Origin: Thermoplasmata archaeon
Lineage (GTDB): Archaea > Thermoplasmatota > Thermoplasmata > UBA10834
Reading direction: 5' to 3'
NCBI GenBank assembly: GCA_025457845.1
Contig: JALOTO010000059.1
Coordinates: 1-10,699, forward strand
DNA: 10,699 nucleotides
The position numbers and the translations under genes were made by a program. Below, one piece after another: positions 1-6,080 of this stretch. The notes below the pieces were generated by a model. It did no database searches and was not told where the DNA came from. It was given only the letters and a program-made list of their open reading frames with translations. The first letter of the stretch is position 1; the number at the start of each line of letters is the position of its first letter.

Positions 1-2
1 TC

Positions 3-245
3 GACTACCACCTCACGACCTCGCCGATGCTGAGCGGCAACGCCCACGTCCACGCCTCCCTCTACGACGACGGCACGCTCGTCGCAGAGGACGATGACAC
101 CCTGGAGCTGGGGACGACCGACGAGGGAAGGCTCGCATTCGAGATCCCGCTGGGCTCCACGCCCGACCTGGTGGTCCTCGAAGTGGTCGTCCTCGATTTC
201 GGGACCGAGACCAGCGTACCCATCCCGTCGGAGGTGCCGCTGTGA
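3..245 (+). CDS. 3' end of an unrecognised, probably exported protein (partial)
   Basis: An open frame runs in from the left edge and stops at TGA 243-245, giving about 80 C-terminal residues. The segment alternates short hydrophobic and polar stretches, for example a run reading LVVLEVVVLDF, and is rich in Asp, Thr and Gly with no cysteine. This looks like a beta-sandwich domain of an extracytoplasmic protein; no specific family is recognised. The codons are strongly G/C-ended like the rest of the window. Its stop overlaps the GTG of the next ORF (GTGA at 242-245), and its last codons contain that ORF's Shine-Dalgarno sequence, so the genes are probably one operon. An ATG at 27 lies inside the frame, but coding sequence continues upstream of it, so it is not taken as the start. 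Confidence 0.75.
   Translation, partial: DYHLTTSPMLSGNAHVHASLYDDGTLVAEDDDTLELGTTDEGRLAFEIPLGSTPDLVVLEVVVLDFGTETSVPIPSEVPL
230..236 (+). promoter_or_regulatory. Strong Shine-Dalgarno GGAGGTG for the 48-residue small ORF
   Basis: GGAGGTG is a near-perfect complement to the archaeal 16S rRNA 3' end. It ends five bases before the GTG at 242. It lies inside the last codons of the preceding gene, as expected for translational coupling. It is the main reason for treating 242-388 as a real gene. Confidence 0.6.
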
Positions 246-388
246 GCTCGAAGGGCCGGCTCTCCGACGCCGTCTGGACCGCCTTCACCGAGGCGCTCAG
301 GTTCGTGGTCGTCCCGTACGTCCTCGTGGACCTGGTGAGGCGTTCATGGACGACATCGTCCTCTACATCTTCTTCTTCGGCGGGATGA
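242..388 (+). CDS. Small overlapping ORF, 48 residues, one hydrophobic segment
   Basis: The GTG start overlaps the upstream stop as GTGA and is preceded by GGAGGTG. The product is 48 residues. An amphipathic N-terminal part (residues 1-17) is followed by a short hydrophobic stretch reading FVVVPYVLVDLV (about 21-32), then RR and a low-complexity Ser/Thr tail. The tail (from about residue 35) is read from DNA that also encodes the start of the next gene in another frame, so its odd composition is probably forced by the overlap. It may be a small membrane-associated peptide or a translational-coupling leader for the gene at 346. No family is recognised. The strong ribosome site is what favours it; its shortness and poor tail count against it. 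Confidence 0.45.
   Translation: MSSKGRLSDAVWTAFTEALRFVVVPYVLVDLVRRSWTTSSSTSSSSAG
334..340 (+). promoter_or_regulatory. Shine-Dalgarno GGTGAGG fixing the start at 346
   Basis: GGTGAGG lies five bases upstream of ATG 346. It selects that ATG over the much longer upstream extension of the same open frame, which would run through the two preceding ORFs. Confidence 0.6.
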
Positions 389-936
389 TAGTGGCATCCA
401 GCACACTCGAGGCCGCCAACCGCCCGGGGACCTACAAGCGGATGCTCTTCGGCCTCACCGCCCTGGCCTTCGTCTGCATGTGGATGTATGTCATCTTCGG
501 GGGCGGGATCGCCGAGGTCCACTGGGGCCCGTACAACGTCAGGTTCGACATGAGCAAGATCGTCTACATCATGCTGTTCGGCATCTCGCTGAAGGGGCTC
601 ATCGTGGTCTCAACGTTCTCGACCGCCCGCAAGGAGGAGCTGAAGCGCGCGAAGCTGAGGCAGGTCGAGAGGGCCAGGGAGAGGGCCGAGGCGGCCAAGG
701 CCAGGCCAGCGCCCAAGGCCCGGCCGCAGGACGACATGCAGTTCTCCGAGTTCAGCAGAGCCGCTTTCGAGGTCACCGCGGACGACCTTGTGGGGCATGT
801 CCCTGAGCCGCCTCCGATACCCAGAGAGCCGGGGACGAAGCTCTGCGACGTATGCGGGGCCAAGGCACCGATGAAGGACTATGTCTGCAAGAACTGCGGC
901 GCGTGGTTCCCCAGGGACACGGTCATCAGGGACTGA
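346..936 (+). CDS. Three-helix membrane protein with C-terminal zinc ribbon
   Basis: The protein has 196 residues. Hydrophobic segments lie at about 4-19, 33-52 and 69-91, so three membrane helices are likely. A charged Lys/Arg/Glu/Ala-rich, probably helical region follows (about 94-125), then a Pro-rich linker. A C-terminal zinc ribbon has Cys 167, 170, 181 and 184 in CDVCG...CKNCG form. Such ribbons bind zinc and often mediate protein or nucleic-acid contacts, and this one is predicted to face the cytoplasm. No specific family or function is recognised. The start is chosen from ATG 346 with GGTGAGG upstream. It overlaps the small ORF by 43 bases in another frame and appears to be last in a three-gene operon. 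Its 3' end overlaps the convergent thiolase gene by 11 bases, which leaves no room for a separate terminator. Confidence 0.8.
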   Translation: MDDIVLYIFFFGGMIVASSTLEAANRPGTYKRMLFGLTALAFVCMWMYVIFGGGIAEVHWGPYNVRFDMSKIVYIMLFGISLKGLIVVSTFSTARKEELKRAKLRQVERARERAEAAKARPAPKARPQDDMQFSEFSRAAFEVTADDLVGHVPEPPPIPREPGTKLCDVCGAKAPMKDYVCKNCGAWFPRDTVIRD

Positions 937-1839
937 AGTCCTTCGATATGGATGCGATGAGCTCGCACGCCTTGCACCTCGTCGACACCGTGGGTTCGCC
1001 GCACGCGCAGGTCTTCAGGTCGGCCGGGGGGAACTGCTTCTCGAGGGTCGGGAGGACCTGGTCGTAGCTGGCCAGGATGGAGTGTCTCGTCCCGGGATAT
1101 GCGTCCTCGAGCTCCGCGACCATCCGCCTGTACGCGTTCCTCATGGCCTCCGGCGCGTGGGGGCACTCGAGGTCGTGGAACCTCAAGCCGTTCGCCATGG
1201 CGTAGAGGGTGGTCTCGCTCTCTGGGACGGTCCTTAGCGGCTGGATCCTGGGGACGAGCCCCCTCTGCGTCCTCTTGTGCGGGCCGAGCCTCGCCAGCCG
1301 CTCCACATCCCCCCTGGTGAAGTTCATGAGTACGGACTGCGCGGTGTCGTCGAGGTTCAGCCCTGTGGCGACATGGGTCGCCTTCCAGTCCCTCGCCGCC
1401 TTGTTGATCGCGCCTCGCCTGAGGACGCCGCAGTAGCTGCATATCGAGAGGTCCCTGCCCCTCCGCGCGATCTCGTCCACGGTCACCCCGTAGATGTCCT
1501 CGATTGAGACGACGATGTGTTCAAGGCCGCGCGACCTACAGGCTTCTGCCACCATCGGTATGCTGGAAGCGCGGTACCCCTCGATCCCCTCGTCGACGGT
1601 CACGGCGCAGATCGCCAGGTCCTTCCTGTTGCCGAGTATGGAATGGATCAGGTGGAGGGCGACCATGCTGTCCTTGCCCCCGGACACCGCCACTGCAATG
1701 CGCTCCCCGCCCTTGAGCTCGACCTGTCTCCTGAGCTCGAGCTTGACGCGCTTCTCCACGAACTCCGAGAAGTGCTTCCTGCATAGATGGGCCCCGCTGG
1801 GACGATCGACGGGGTCTTGCACTTGTCGCAGGGCTTCAC
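926..1839 (-). CDS. ncsA: tRNA 2-thiolation protein, NcsA/TtuA family, with a frameshift in the first zinc finger
   Basis: Enzymes of this PP-loop ATPase family activate a tRNA uridine by adenylation and replace its oxygen with sulfur. In archaea sulfur usually comes through a ubiquitin-like SAMP protein, at U34 (NcsA) or U54 (TtuA). Numbering below assumes the frameshift is repaired (304 residues). An N-terminal zinc finger has C4, C7, C20 and H23. The PP-loop SGGKDS is at 53-58, and GLNLDD at 160-165. The iron-sulfur cysteines are C134 and C137 (CSYCG) plus C226 (LECPHA). A C-terminal zinc finger has C278, C280, C289 and C292, as CxC rather than the usual CxxC in its first half. As sequenced, the GTG 1839 frame carries C4 and C7, but the remainder lies in another frame that joins at the G-run near 1790-1793. 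One extra G there restores a single ORF. A TATA-like box 26 bases upstream of GTG 1839 supports this start. The in-frame extension to 1972 on the raw frame is not family-like. Family assignment is secure; U34 versus U54 is not resolved. Confidence 0.85.
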
Positions 1840-1861
1840 GGGGTCTGATTCCCAGTCCGCG

Positions 1862-1868
1862 TATTAAT
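1862..1868 (-). promoter_or_regulatory. TATA-like box of the tRNA thiolase gene
   Basis: ATTAATA, read on the minus strand, is centred about 26 bases upstream of GTG 1839. That is where a TATA box would sit if transcription started at or next to the start codon. No Shine-Dalgarno sequence is seen, which fits a leaderless mRNA. Confidence 0.5.
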
Positions 1869-1935
1869 GGGTTGTTCTGGAGTCCGACGCGCCCAGGGGC
1901 GCGGGCCCCGTGCATGTGTTCAGCAGCGCAGTCCC

Positions 1936-2550
1936 TCATAGCGCGCCCTCGTTCGGTTCGTCCTCGACCCACGAATCGAATCCGGAACCAGTGAACTGGA
2001 ATCCGAGGACGAGGTAGTATGGGGCGATGCCGCCGAAGTAGCTCAGCGTGAACCTGAAGTAATACGCGGTGTCATCGGCGAACGTGCCGTTCTGGGACGA
2101 GATCTCGAGGTTGTCTCCGTCGTCCACGTCGCCGTCGCCCTTGATGTCAGTTACTGTGAGGACGAACCATGACTCTCCGATTTCCTCGGATCCGAAGTCC
2201 CCCACCACGGGGGCGGTCCCGGTCAGCATTGATGCGTTCAGATACCATGCCCCGCCAATGGGATATGTGACCACATTGCCTTCCAGAGTCGGGTTTCCAG
2301 AATAGATGCTGACTATTGCATAGTCCCACCGCCCGTAGAAGCCTCCGGGCAGGTCATCCACCGTGTAGGTGATTGCCCCATCGGACTCATCGAGCCTGAG
2401 ATTGCGCGGTCCCTCGTCCACCAGATTGACGGCGATGGCGATTGACGCCAGGAGTATTCCCGCTCCCACGATGACTGCGACGACCCGGTAATCCTTTCCT
2501 TTCGGCCACGGGGCCTCCCTGCCGTTCCCTCCGCTCTGCGTGCCACTCAC
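1936..2550 (-). CDS. Single-anchor surface protein with an Asp-rich, calcium-site-like loop
   Basis: The protein has 204 residues and starts at a GTG. A basic N-terminus (KGKDYR) precedes one hydrophobic segment at 22-43, followed by a Tyr/Gly/Thr-rich region. This suggests an uncleaved signal anchor or pilin-like leader with the C-terminal domain outside the cell. An Asp-rich loop at 139-146 reads GDGDVDDGDN with its flanks and resembles EF-hand or dockerin calcium sites, but it is not a full consensus match. Two NGT/NAS sequons at about 105-107 and 154-156 could be glycosylated in archaea. No family is recognised. A TATA-like GATATAG lies about 30 bases upstream and there is no clear Shine-Dalgarno sequence, so it is probably leaderless and separately transcribed. 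It ends 96 bases before the thiolase gene's GTG. Confidence 0.75.
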   Translation of the reverse strand: MSGTQSGGNGREAPWPKGKDYRVVAVIVGAGILLASIAIAVNLVDEGPRNLRLDESDGAITYTVDDLPGGFYGRWDYAIVSIYSGNPTLEGNVVTYPIGGAWYLNASMLTGTAPVVGDFGSEEIGESWFVLTVTDIKGDGDVDDGDNLEISSQNGTFADDTAYYFRFTLSYFGGIAPYYLVLGFQFTGSGFDSWVEDEPNEGAL

Positions 2551-2576
2551 CCGCTATCGCATCATCGGCGGGAGCG

Positions 2577-2583
2577 CTATATC
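2577..2583 (-). promoter_or_regulatory. TATA-like box of the 204-residue surface protein gene
   Basis: GATATAG on the minus strand is centred about 30 bases upstream of GTG 2550. It supports that GTG as start and a near-leaderless transcript. Confidence 0.45.
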
Positions 2584-2605
2584 TGTCGTGCGGTGCCCCG
2601 GCCGT

Positions 2606-3181
2606 TCACTTCTGGTCCTTCGGGGCGACTGGTGCCTCATATGGTTCCAGCTTCACGACACGCGCTCCGGGGAGAGCGGACCACAGGTGGAGAAACACCG
2701 CAATCGCCTGGACCGCGGAGGCGATGACCACGACGGTGAACCCTCCTGTCGGACTGGAGGTGTACTCAGTTCCATCTATCGTTATGCTCGAGAAGAATCT
2801 GATGGTGTACTCCGAACCCTCGGCCTCCGTGAACGCCAAGGCGAAGTAGGTCAGCATCGCAGGGCCGACTGCAGCGAGGCAGACTCCACTCAGGACGCCG
2901 CTCCGCTGATCGGATATGACCTGACCTACGAATACCAGTGCGACGAAGAACCAGACCACTGCGAATCCCTTCAGCCAGTCCATCACGACCCCGACCTCAG
3001 AGTCATAGTATGGTTCGTACGAGCTCCACTGAGCGTCGTAATGGTCCAGCCAGTACTCCGTCACCGTCGTCCGTTCGCCATAGACATGGTACCATGACAT
3101 GAGCAAGGAAGCCATCACCAAGAAGACGGCGATGAACGTCAGAAGTACGCCTGCTCTTGAGTGTCCCGATAGCCCCGTCAT
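2606..3181 (-). CDS. Four-helix membrane protein of unknown function
   Basis: The protein has 191 residues. Four hydrophobic segments lie at about 11-31, 69-90, 95-117 and 147-168. An acidic, Tyr/Trp-rich loop between helices 1 and 2 (about 32-66, including YEPYYDSE) is probably extracytoplasmic, and the C-terminus is a short Pro/Lys-rich tail. No enzyme motif or named family is recognised. Its ATG is 30 bases downstream of a CATATATG box. It runs in the same direction as the 204-residue surface protein gene, 55 bases upstream of it, but that gene has its own TATA-like element, so co-transcription is uncertain. Both could belong to one envelope function; that is inference from proximity only. 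Confidence 0.75.
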   Translation of the reverse strand: MTGLSGHSRAGVLLTFIAVFLVMASLLMSWYHVYGERTTVTEYWLDHYDAQWSSYEPYYDSEVGVVMDWLKGFAVVWFFVALVFVGQVISDQRSGVLSGVCLAAVGPAMLTYFALAFTEAEGSEYTIRFFSSITIDGTEYTSSPTGGFTVVVIASAVQAIAVFLHLWSALPGARVVKLEPYEAPVAPKDQK

Positions 3182-3207
3182 TCCACCCGCCCTGACATCG
3201 CCGTTGG

Positions 3208-3215
3208 CATATATG
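3208..3215 (-). promoter_or_regulatory. TATA box of the four-helix membrane protein gene
   Basis: CATATATG is palindromic and centred about 30 bases upstream of ATG 3181 on the minus strand. It is the best TATA match in an otherwise GC-rich gap of 155 bases. Confidence 0.55.
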
Positions 3216-3336
3216 TCATTTGAGAGGGGTTCCCCCGCGGCGTCTTCCAGTAATGCTCATCCTCCGCCCTTCAGAATGGGCGCGTCGTCGGTTTCCCCGG
3301 CCCAGTGATACTGCGATGGGGGATACCACGCAGCAG

Positions 3337-4338
3337 CTAGACCTGCGGTGGGCGTACCGTCCTCTCGTAGAGATGCTGGTGCCATACGGGCCGCATTCCG
3401 AACCCGCGATACAACTCCAGGCCGTAGGTCATGTTGTTCGAATCGACGTGCAGCTCGACCGTCCTTCCGTCTCGGGCCTGCAGGGATTGGAACGCAGTGT
3501 GCAGGAGCGCCTTGGCGATCCTCCTGTTCCGCCATTCACGGCGAACGAAGACATGGTACAGATAGCAGCGCCCGATGGTGTTGCCGTAGTTGAGGAAACC
3601 GCCTACGCTGCCCACGATGGTCTCGCCGTCGAGGGCGACGAACCATAGGTCCGGGACGAACATCTCCCCCCACGATTCGAACTCCGCTCTCTTCCTTCGC
3701 GTCTGCTCCTCGGGCGGGATCTCGAGGTGCCCCCAGTGGTCGCGGAACGCCTCACCGTAGGCCTTCGCATAGCCGTCCATGTCGTTCTCCGAGTCGAGCC
3801 TGCGGATCACGATGCCACCGGGCGATTCAGGTTTCCTGAGGACGGCCTCGTCGAGCGCCACCCTCATCAACGTCTCTGTCCTGACGTGTCGGAATCCCCG
3901 TGACTCATACTGCCTGCGCTTGTCGTCATCGTTCTCGTAGATCCGCGCTCCGCAGCGTATGCCCGCGCTCTGGTGACTCGATGATGCCTTTGGCTCGGGC
4001 ACATGCCCATCACACCACTCGAAGATCTCCTTCCATAGCGCGTCGTCGCCTCCCGCCTTCGGGTGGACCGTCGCATCGTAGAGGGCGTCCCAGGTTGGTG
4101 GGAAGTCTGGATGGTAGACCTGTGCGTATGCAATCATCTTGCCGTCCCTCCCCCACCAGCATTGAGTGTCGTCCTGCTCCACTCTGGGCATTCTGAACCA
4201 GGACCGCACCTCCTCCGTGCTGACTCGGTCCTCGCCGGTGTGGTGTCGCGAGTGACCGTTGATGAGCGATACGATTGCCTCGGTGTCGTCGGAGGATGTC
4301 CGGCGCGCCGTCCAAACACTAGTCATATCAGATGACAT
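3337..4338 (-). CDS. Tandem two-domain GNAT N-acetyltransferase
   Basis: The protein has 333 residues made of two GNAT-like halves, as in mycothiol-synthase-type proteins. GNAT enzymes move an acetyl group from acetyl-CoA to an amine; the acceptor here is unknown. The N-terminal half (about 8-165) ends in YESRGFRHVRTETLMRV, a typical end of a GNAT fold, but has no clear acetyl-CoA loop and may be structural. The C-terminal half (about 176-328) has the beta4-alpha3 region VFVRREWRNRRIAKALL at 263-279 and ends in LELYRGFGMRP. The acetyl-CoA loop consensus (R/Q)xxGx(G/A) reads RNRRIA, so the central Gly is replaced by Arg. ATG 4338 is taken as start; ATG 4326 is also possible and would make an ATGA overlap with the small ORF at 4323-4532. 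The gene ends in TAG. Family call is firm; substrate unknown. Confidence 0.8.
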   Translation of the reverse strand: MSSDMTSVWTARRTSSDDTEAIVSLINGHSRHHTGEDRVSTEEVRSWFRMPRVEQDDTQCWWGRDGKMIAYAQVYHPDFPPTWDALYDATVHPKAGGDDALWKEIFEWCDGHVPEPKASSSHQSAGIRCGARIYENDDDKRRQYESRGFRHVRTETLMRVALDEAVLRKPESPGGIVIRRLDSENDMDGYAKAYGEAFRDHWGHLEIPPEEQTRRKRAEFESWGEMFVPDLWFVALDGETIVGSVGGFLNYGNTIGRCYLYHVFVRREWRNRRIAKALLHTAFQSLQARDGRTVELHVDSNNMTYGLELYRGFGMRPVWHQHLYERTVRPPQV

Positions 4339-4532
4339 GGGTCAACACTCTTCCGAGTCGTGGTCGAATCCTGTTCGCACGATATCCTGGGGTGTCCTAA
4401 TAGCTTTCCACGGAGGACTGATTGCAGCTGTCTGGCGATGACATGCGTGTCGGTCCGCCCCATCCAATCGATTCCGCCCCGCCCTGTGGGTTCGTAGAGG
4501 GGTTCCAGATGACCAAGGACCCGGTTGTTCAC
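4323..4532 (-). CDS. Possible small ORF upstream of and coupled to the GNAT gene
   Basis: This is a 69-codon ORF from a GTG at 4532 with no recognised motif, rich in Arg, Gly and His. In its favour: a CATATCC-like element lies about 30 bases upstream, its first half has about 70% G/C third positions, and its TGA overlaps the alternative GNAT start at 4326 as ATGA. Against it: there is no Shine-Dalgarno sequence, the last 25 codons have weaker codon bias, and no family is recognised. If it is not real, 4339-4586 is a 248-base divergent intergenic region. Confidence 0.25.
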   Translation of the reverse strand: MNNRVLGHLEPLYEPTGRGGIDWMGRTDTHVIARQLQSVLRGKLLGHPRISCEQDSTTTRKSVDPCHLI

Positions 4533-4547
4533 GCCGCCCCCAGATAG

Positions 4548-4554
4548 TTATTAG
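4548..4554 (+). promoter_or_regulatory. TATA-like box of rfcS
   Basis: TTATTAG lies about 37 bases upstream of ATG 4587. It predicts a leader of roughly ten bases that contains AAGGT (4578-4582), a short Shine-Dalgarno sequence. Confidence 0.45.
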
Positions 4555-4586
4555 TAAGGATATGGCATTCGAGAAACAAGGTCACC

Positions 4587-5546
4587 ATGGACGACGTCTG
4601 GGTCGAGAAGTACCGTCCGAGGAAGCTCTCGGACGTGATTGGGCAGAAGGCCATTGTGGAGCGTCTCCATGCCTATGTCCGCACCCGGAGCATGCCACAC
4701 ATGCTGTTCGCCGGCCCGGCGGGCTGCGGGAAGACGACTTCCGCCATCGCCCTTGCCAAGGAGCTCTACGGTGACCAGTGGCGCGACAACCTCATAGAGC
4801 TCAACGCCTCCGACGAGAGGGGCATCGACATCGTGAGGGGGAAGATCAAGGACTTCGCCCGCGCAGCGTCGATAGGGAGGGAGAACTTCAAGATCATCTT
4901 CCTCGACGAGGCGGACTCCCTCACATCCGATGCCCAGGCCGCCCTAAGGCGCACGATGGAACGCTACACTCAGACCTGCAGGTTCGTGCTCTCGTGCAAC
5001 TACTCCTCCAAGATCATCGAGCCGATCCAGTCAAGATGTGCGGTCTTCAGGTTCAGGCCTCTCTCGGAGGCCGACGTGAGGACCTATCTCACGAGGGTAT
5101 CCTCCGCGGAGGGTCTCGAGTTCACCGAGGACGGGCTCACATCCGTGATATCCCTCTCTGGAGGCGACCTGAGGAAGGCCACGAACATACTCCAGGTGGT
5201 GGCCACCCTCGGCAAGAGGATCGATGCCGAGACGGTGTTCGAGGCCACGGAGAACATCCGCCCTGCGGAGATATCCGAGATGCTGACCATCGCCCTGAAG
5301 GGCAACTTCACGGCCGCGAGGGCCAAGCTCGACGAGATGACCGTAAGGCACGGTCTCTCAGGGGAGGACATCGTGCAGGCGATACACAAGGCGGTCATCG
5401 ACCTCCCGATAGATGAGGAGACCAGGATCCGGCTGATAGACCGGGTCGGCGAGGCGGAGTTCAGGATGGTTTCCGGCTCGAGCGACCGCATCCAGCTGGA
5501 GGCCCTGCTCGCCCACTTCGCCGTCGAGGGGAAGAGGGCCAGGTGA
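4587..5546 (+). CDS. rfcS: Replication factor C small subunit (clamp loader ATPase)
   Basis: RfcS forms a complex with the large subunit RfcL and uses ATP to load the PCNA sliding clamp onto primed DNA for replication and repair. The 319-residue length is normal for an intein-free archaeal RfcS. Visible motifs: N-terminal box WVEKYRP at 5-11; Walker A GPAGCGKTT at 43-51; Walker B IFLDEAD at 104-110; sensor 1 around LSCNYSSK (135-142); the arginine-finger SRC at 149-151; sensor 2 GGDLRKA at 192-198. The C-terminal part (about 230-319) is the helical collar domain. ATG 4587 has AAGGT five bases upstream. The RFC-box start leaves no room for a longer N-terminus. It is followed after 70 bases by rpl40e, which has its own TATA box. 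RfcL is not in the window. Confidence 0.97.
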   Translation: MDDVWVEKYRPRKLSDVIGQKAIVERLHAYVRTRSMPHMLFAGPAGCGKTTSAIALAKELYGDQWRDNLIELNASDERGIDIVRGKIKDFARAASIGRENFKIIFLDEADSLTSDAQAALRRTMERYTQTCRFVLSCNYSSKIIEPIQSRCAVFRFRPLSEADVRTYLTRVSSAEGLEFTEDGLTSVISLSGGDLRKATNILQVVATLGKRIDAETVFEATENIRPAEISEMLTIALKGNFTAARAKLDEMTVRHGLSGEDIVQAIHKAVIDLPIDEETRIRLIDRVGEAEFRMVSGSSDRIQLEALLAHFAVEGKRAR

Positions 5547-5575
5547 GCGCCCAGTGCCAGCCACATCCGCAATGG

Positions 5576-5582
5576 TTATATA
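5576..5582 (+). promoter_or_regulatory. TATA box of the L40e gene
   Basis: TTATATA is centred about 38 bases upstream of ATG 5617. It predicts a short leader that contains the purine-rich GAGAGGA at 5604-5610 as ribosome site. This shows rpl40e can be transcribed apart from rfcS. Confidence 0.6.
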
Positions 5583-5616
5583 CGGATTCACAGTTTGAGG
5601 CGCGAGAGGACCGAGC

Positions 5617-5766
5617 ATGGCTAGATTCCCAGAGGCTGAGGCGAGGAACCTCGTGAAGAAGATCTGCATGAACTGCAACGCGAGGAACGCCATCAAGGCC
5701 ACCCGCTGCAGGAAGTGCGGCTACAAGGGCCTGAGGGTCAAGACCAGGGAAGCGAAGAAGGCCTAG
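5617..5766 (+). CDS. rpl40e: 50S ribosomal protein L40e
   Basis: This 49-residue basic protein has one zinc ribbon: Cys 17, 20, 31 and 34 in CMNC...[10 protein letters not shown] arrangement. L40e is a large-subunit protein found in archaea, and in eukaryotes as the tail of a ubiquitin fusion; bacteria lack it. Length and motif match archaeal L40e, which has no ubiquitin moiety. The start ATG has GAGAGGA upstream and a TATA box at 5576-5582. It ends in TAG, which bears on whether UAG could be read through in this organism. Confidence 0.95.
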   Translation: MARFPEAEARNLVKKICMNCNARNAIKATRCRKCGYKGLRVKTREAKKA

Positions 5767-5865
5767 TGCCACCCTGGACGCGCGGCCATCTCCGGTCGGT
5801 TCATATTCTCATCAGCGTGCCGGAGGGTGGGCCATCTCCATATTCGATGGCCCTGGCCCGAGTGT

Positions 5866-5898
5866 GAAAAGAAAAAGTTGGGTGGAGGGGACTCCACC
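5866..5898 (-). terminator. Hairpin followed by U-rich tract on the minus strand
   Basis: On the minus strand a perfect 7-bp stem, GGTGGAG/CTCCACC (5892-5898 with 5881-5887), closes a four-base loop. It is followed by CCAACTTTTTCTTTTC. This resembles an intrinsic terminator, yet no minus-strand gene lies upstream, since the next feature on that side is the plus-strand regulator. It may end a small RNA, block antisense transcription into rpl40e, or be coincidental. Read on the plus strand, the hairpin follows a purine-rich A-tract and has a GGGA (GNRA-type) loop. Confidence 0.4.
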
Positions 5899-5953
5899 GC
5901 AGTTGGGCATCACCCTTTGGTTACACCTCTCCTCTTCCTTCAAAAGAGCGTGT

Positions 5954-5966
5954 TGCCAAAATGGCA
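5954..5966. repeat. Short inverted repeat TGCCA-AAA-TGGCA
   Basis: This perfect 5-bp inverted repeat has a 3-base spacer. Its size and symmetry fit a dimeric HTH protein site. It lies 165 bases upstream of the regulator start, so any link to that gene is speculative. Confidence 0.25.
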
Positions 5967-6080
5967 GAGTATGATTCGACATCATCGTTTTTAACCCTTT
6001 GCAAAACATGCCCCTCAACGGATGTTTTTATGCAAGGTGCCATGACATACAGGTTGCTTATGTATCATTAGAATATTCTT

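Noticed and set aside
926..1972. Longer 348-residue reading of the tRNA thiolase gene
   Set aside because: The N-terminal extra residues are Arg-rich and unlike the family. The correct zinc-finger half lies in the other frame from GTG 1839, which has a well-placed TATA box.
3427..3436. GTTCGAATC-like words resembling a tRNA T-loop
   Set aside because: They lie inside the GNAT gene with no surrounding cloverleaf. No tRNA could be built anywhere in the window.
5812..6018. 68-residue minus-strand ORF in the intergenic region
   Set aside because: It has poor codon bias, no motif and no ribosome site, and runs through the hairpin and U-tract.
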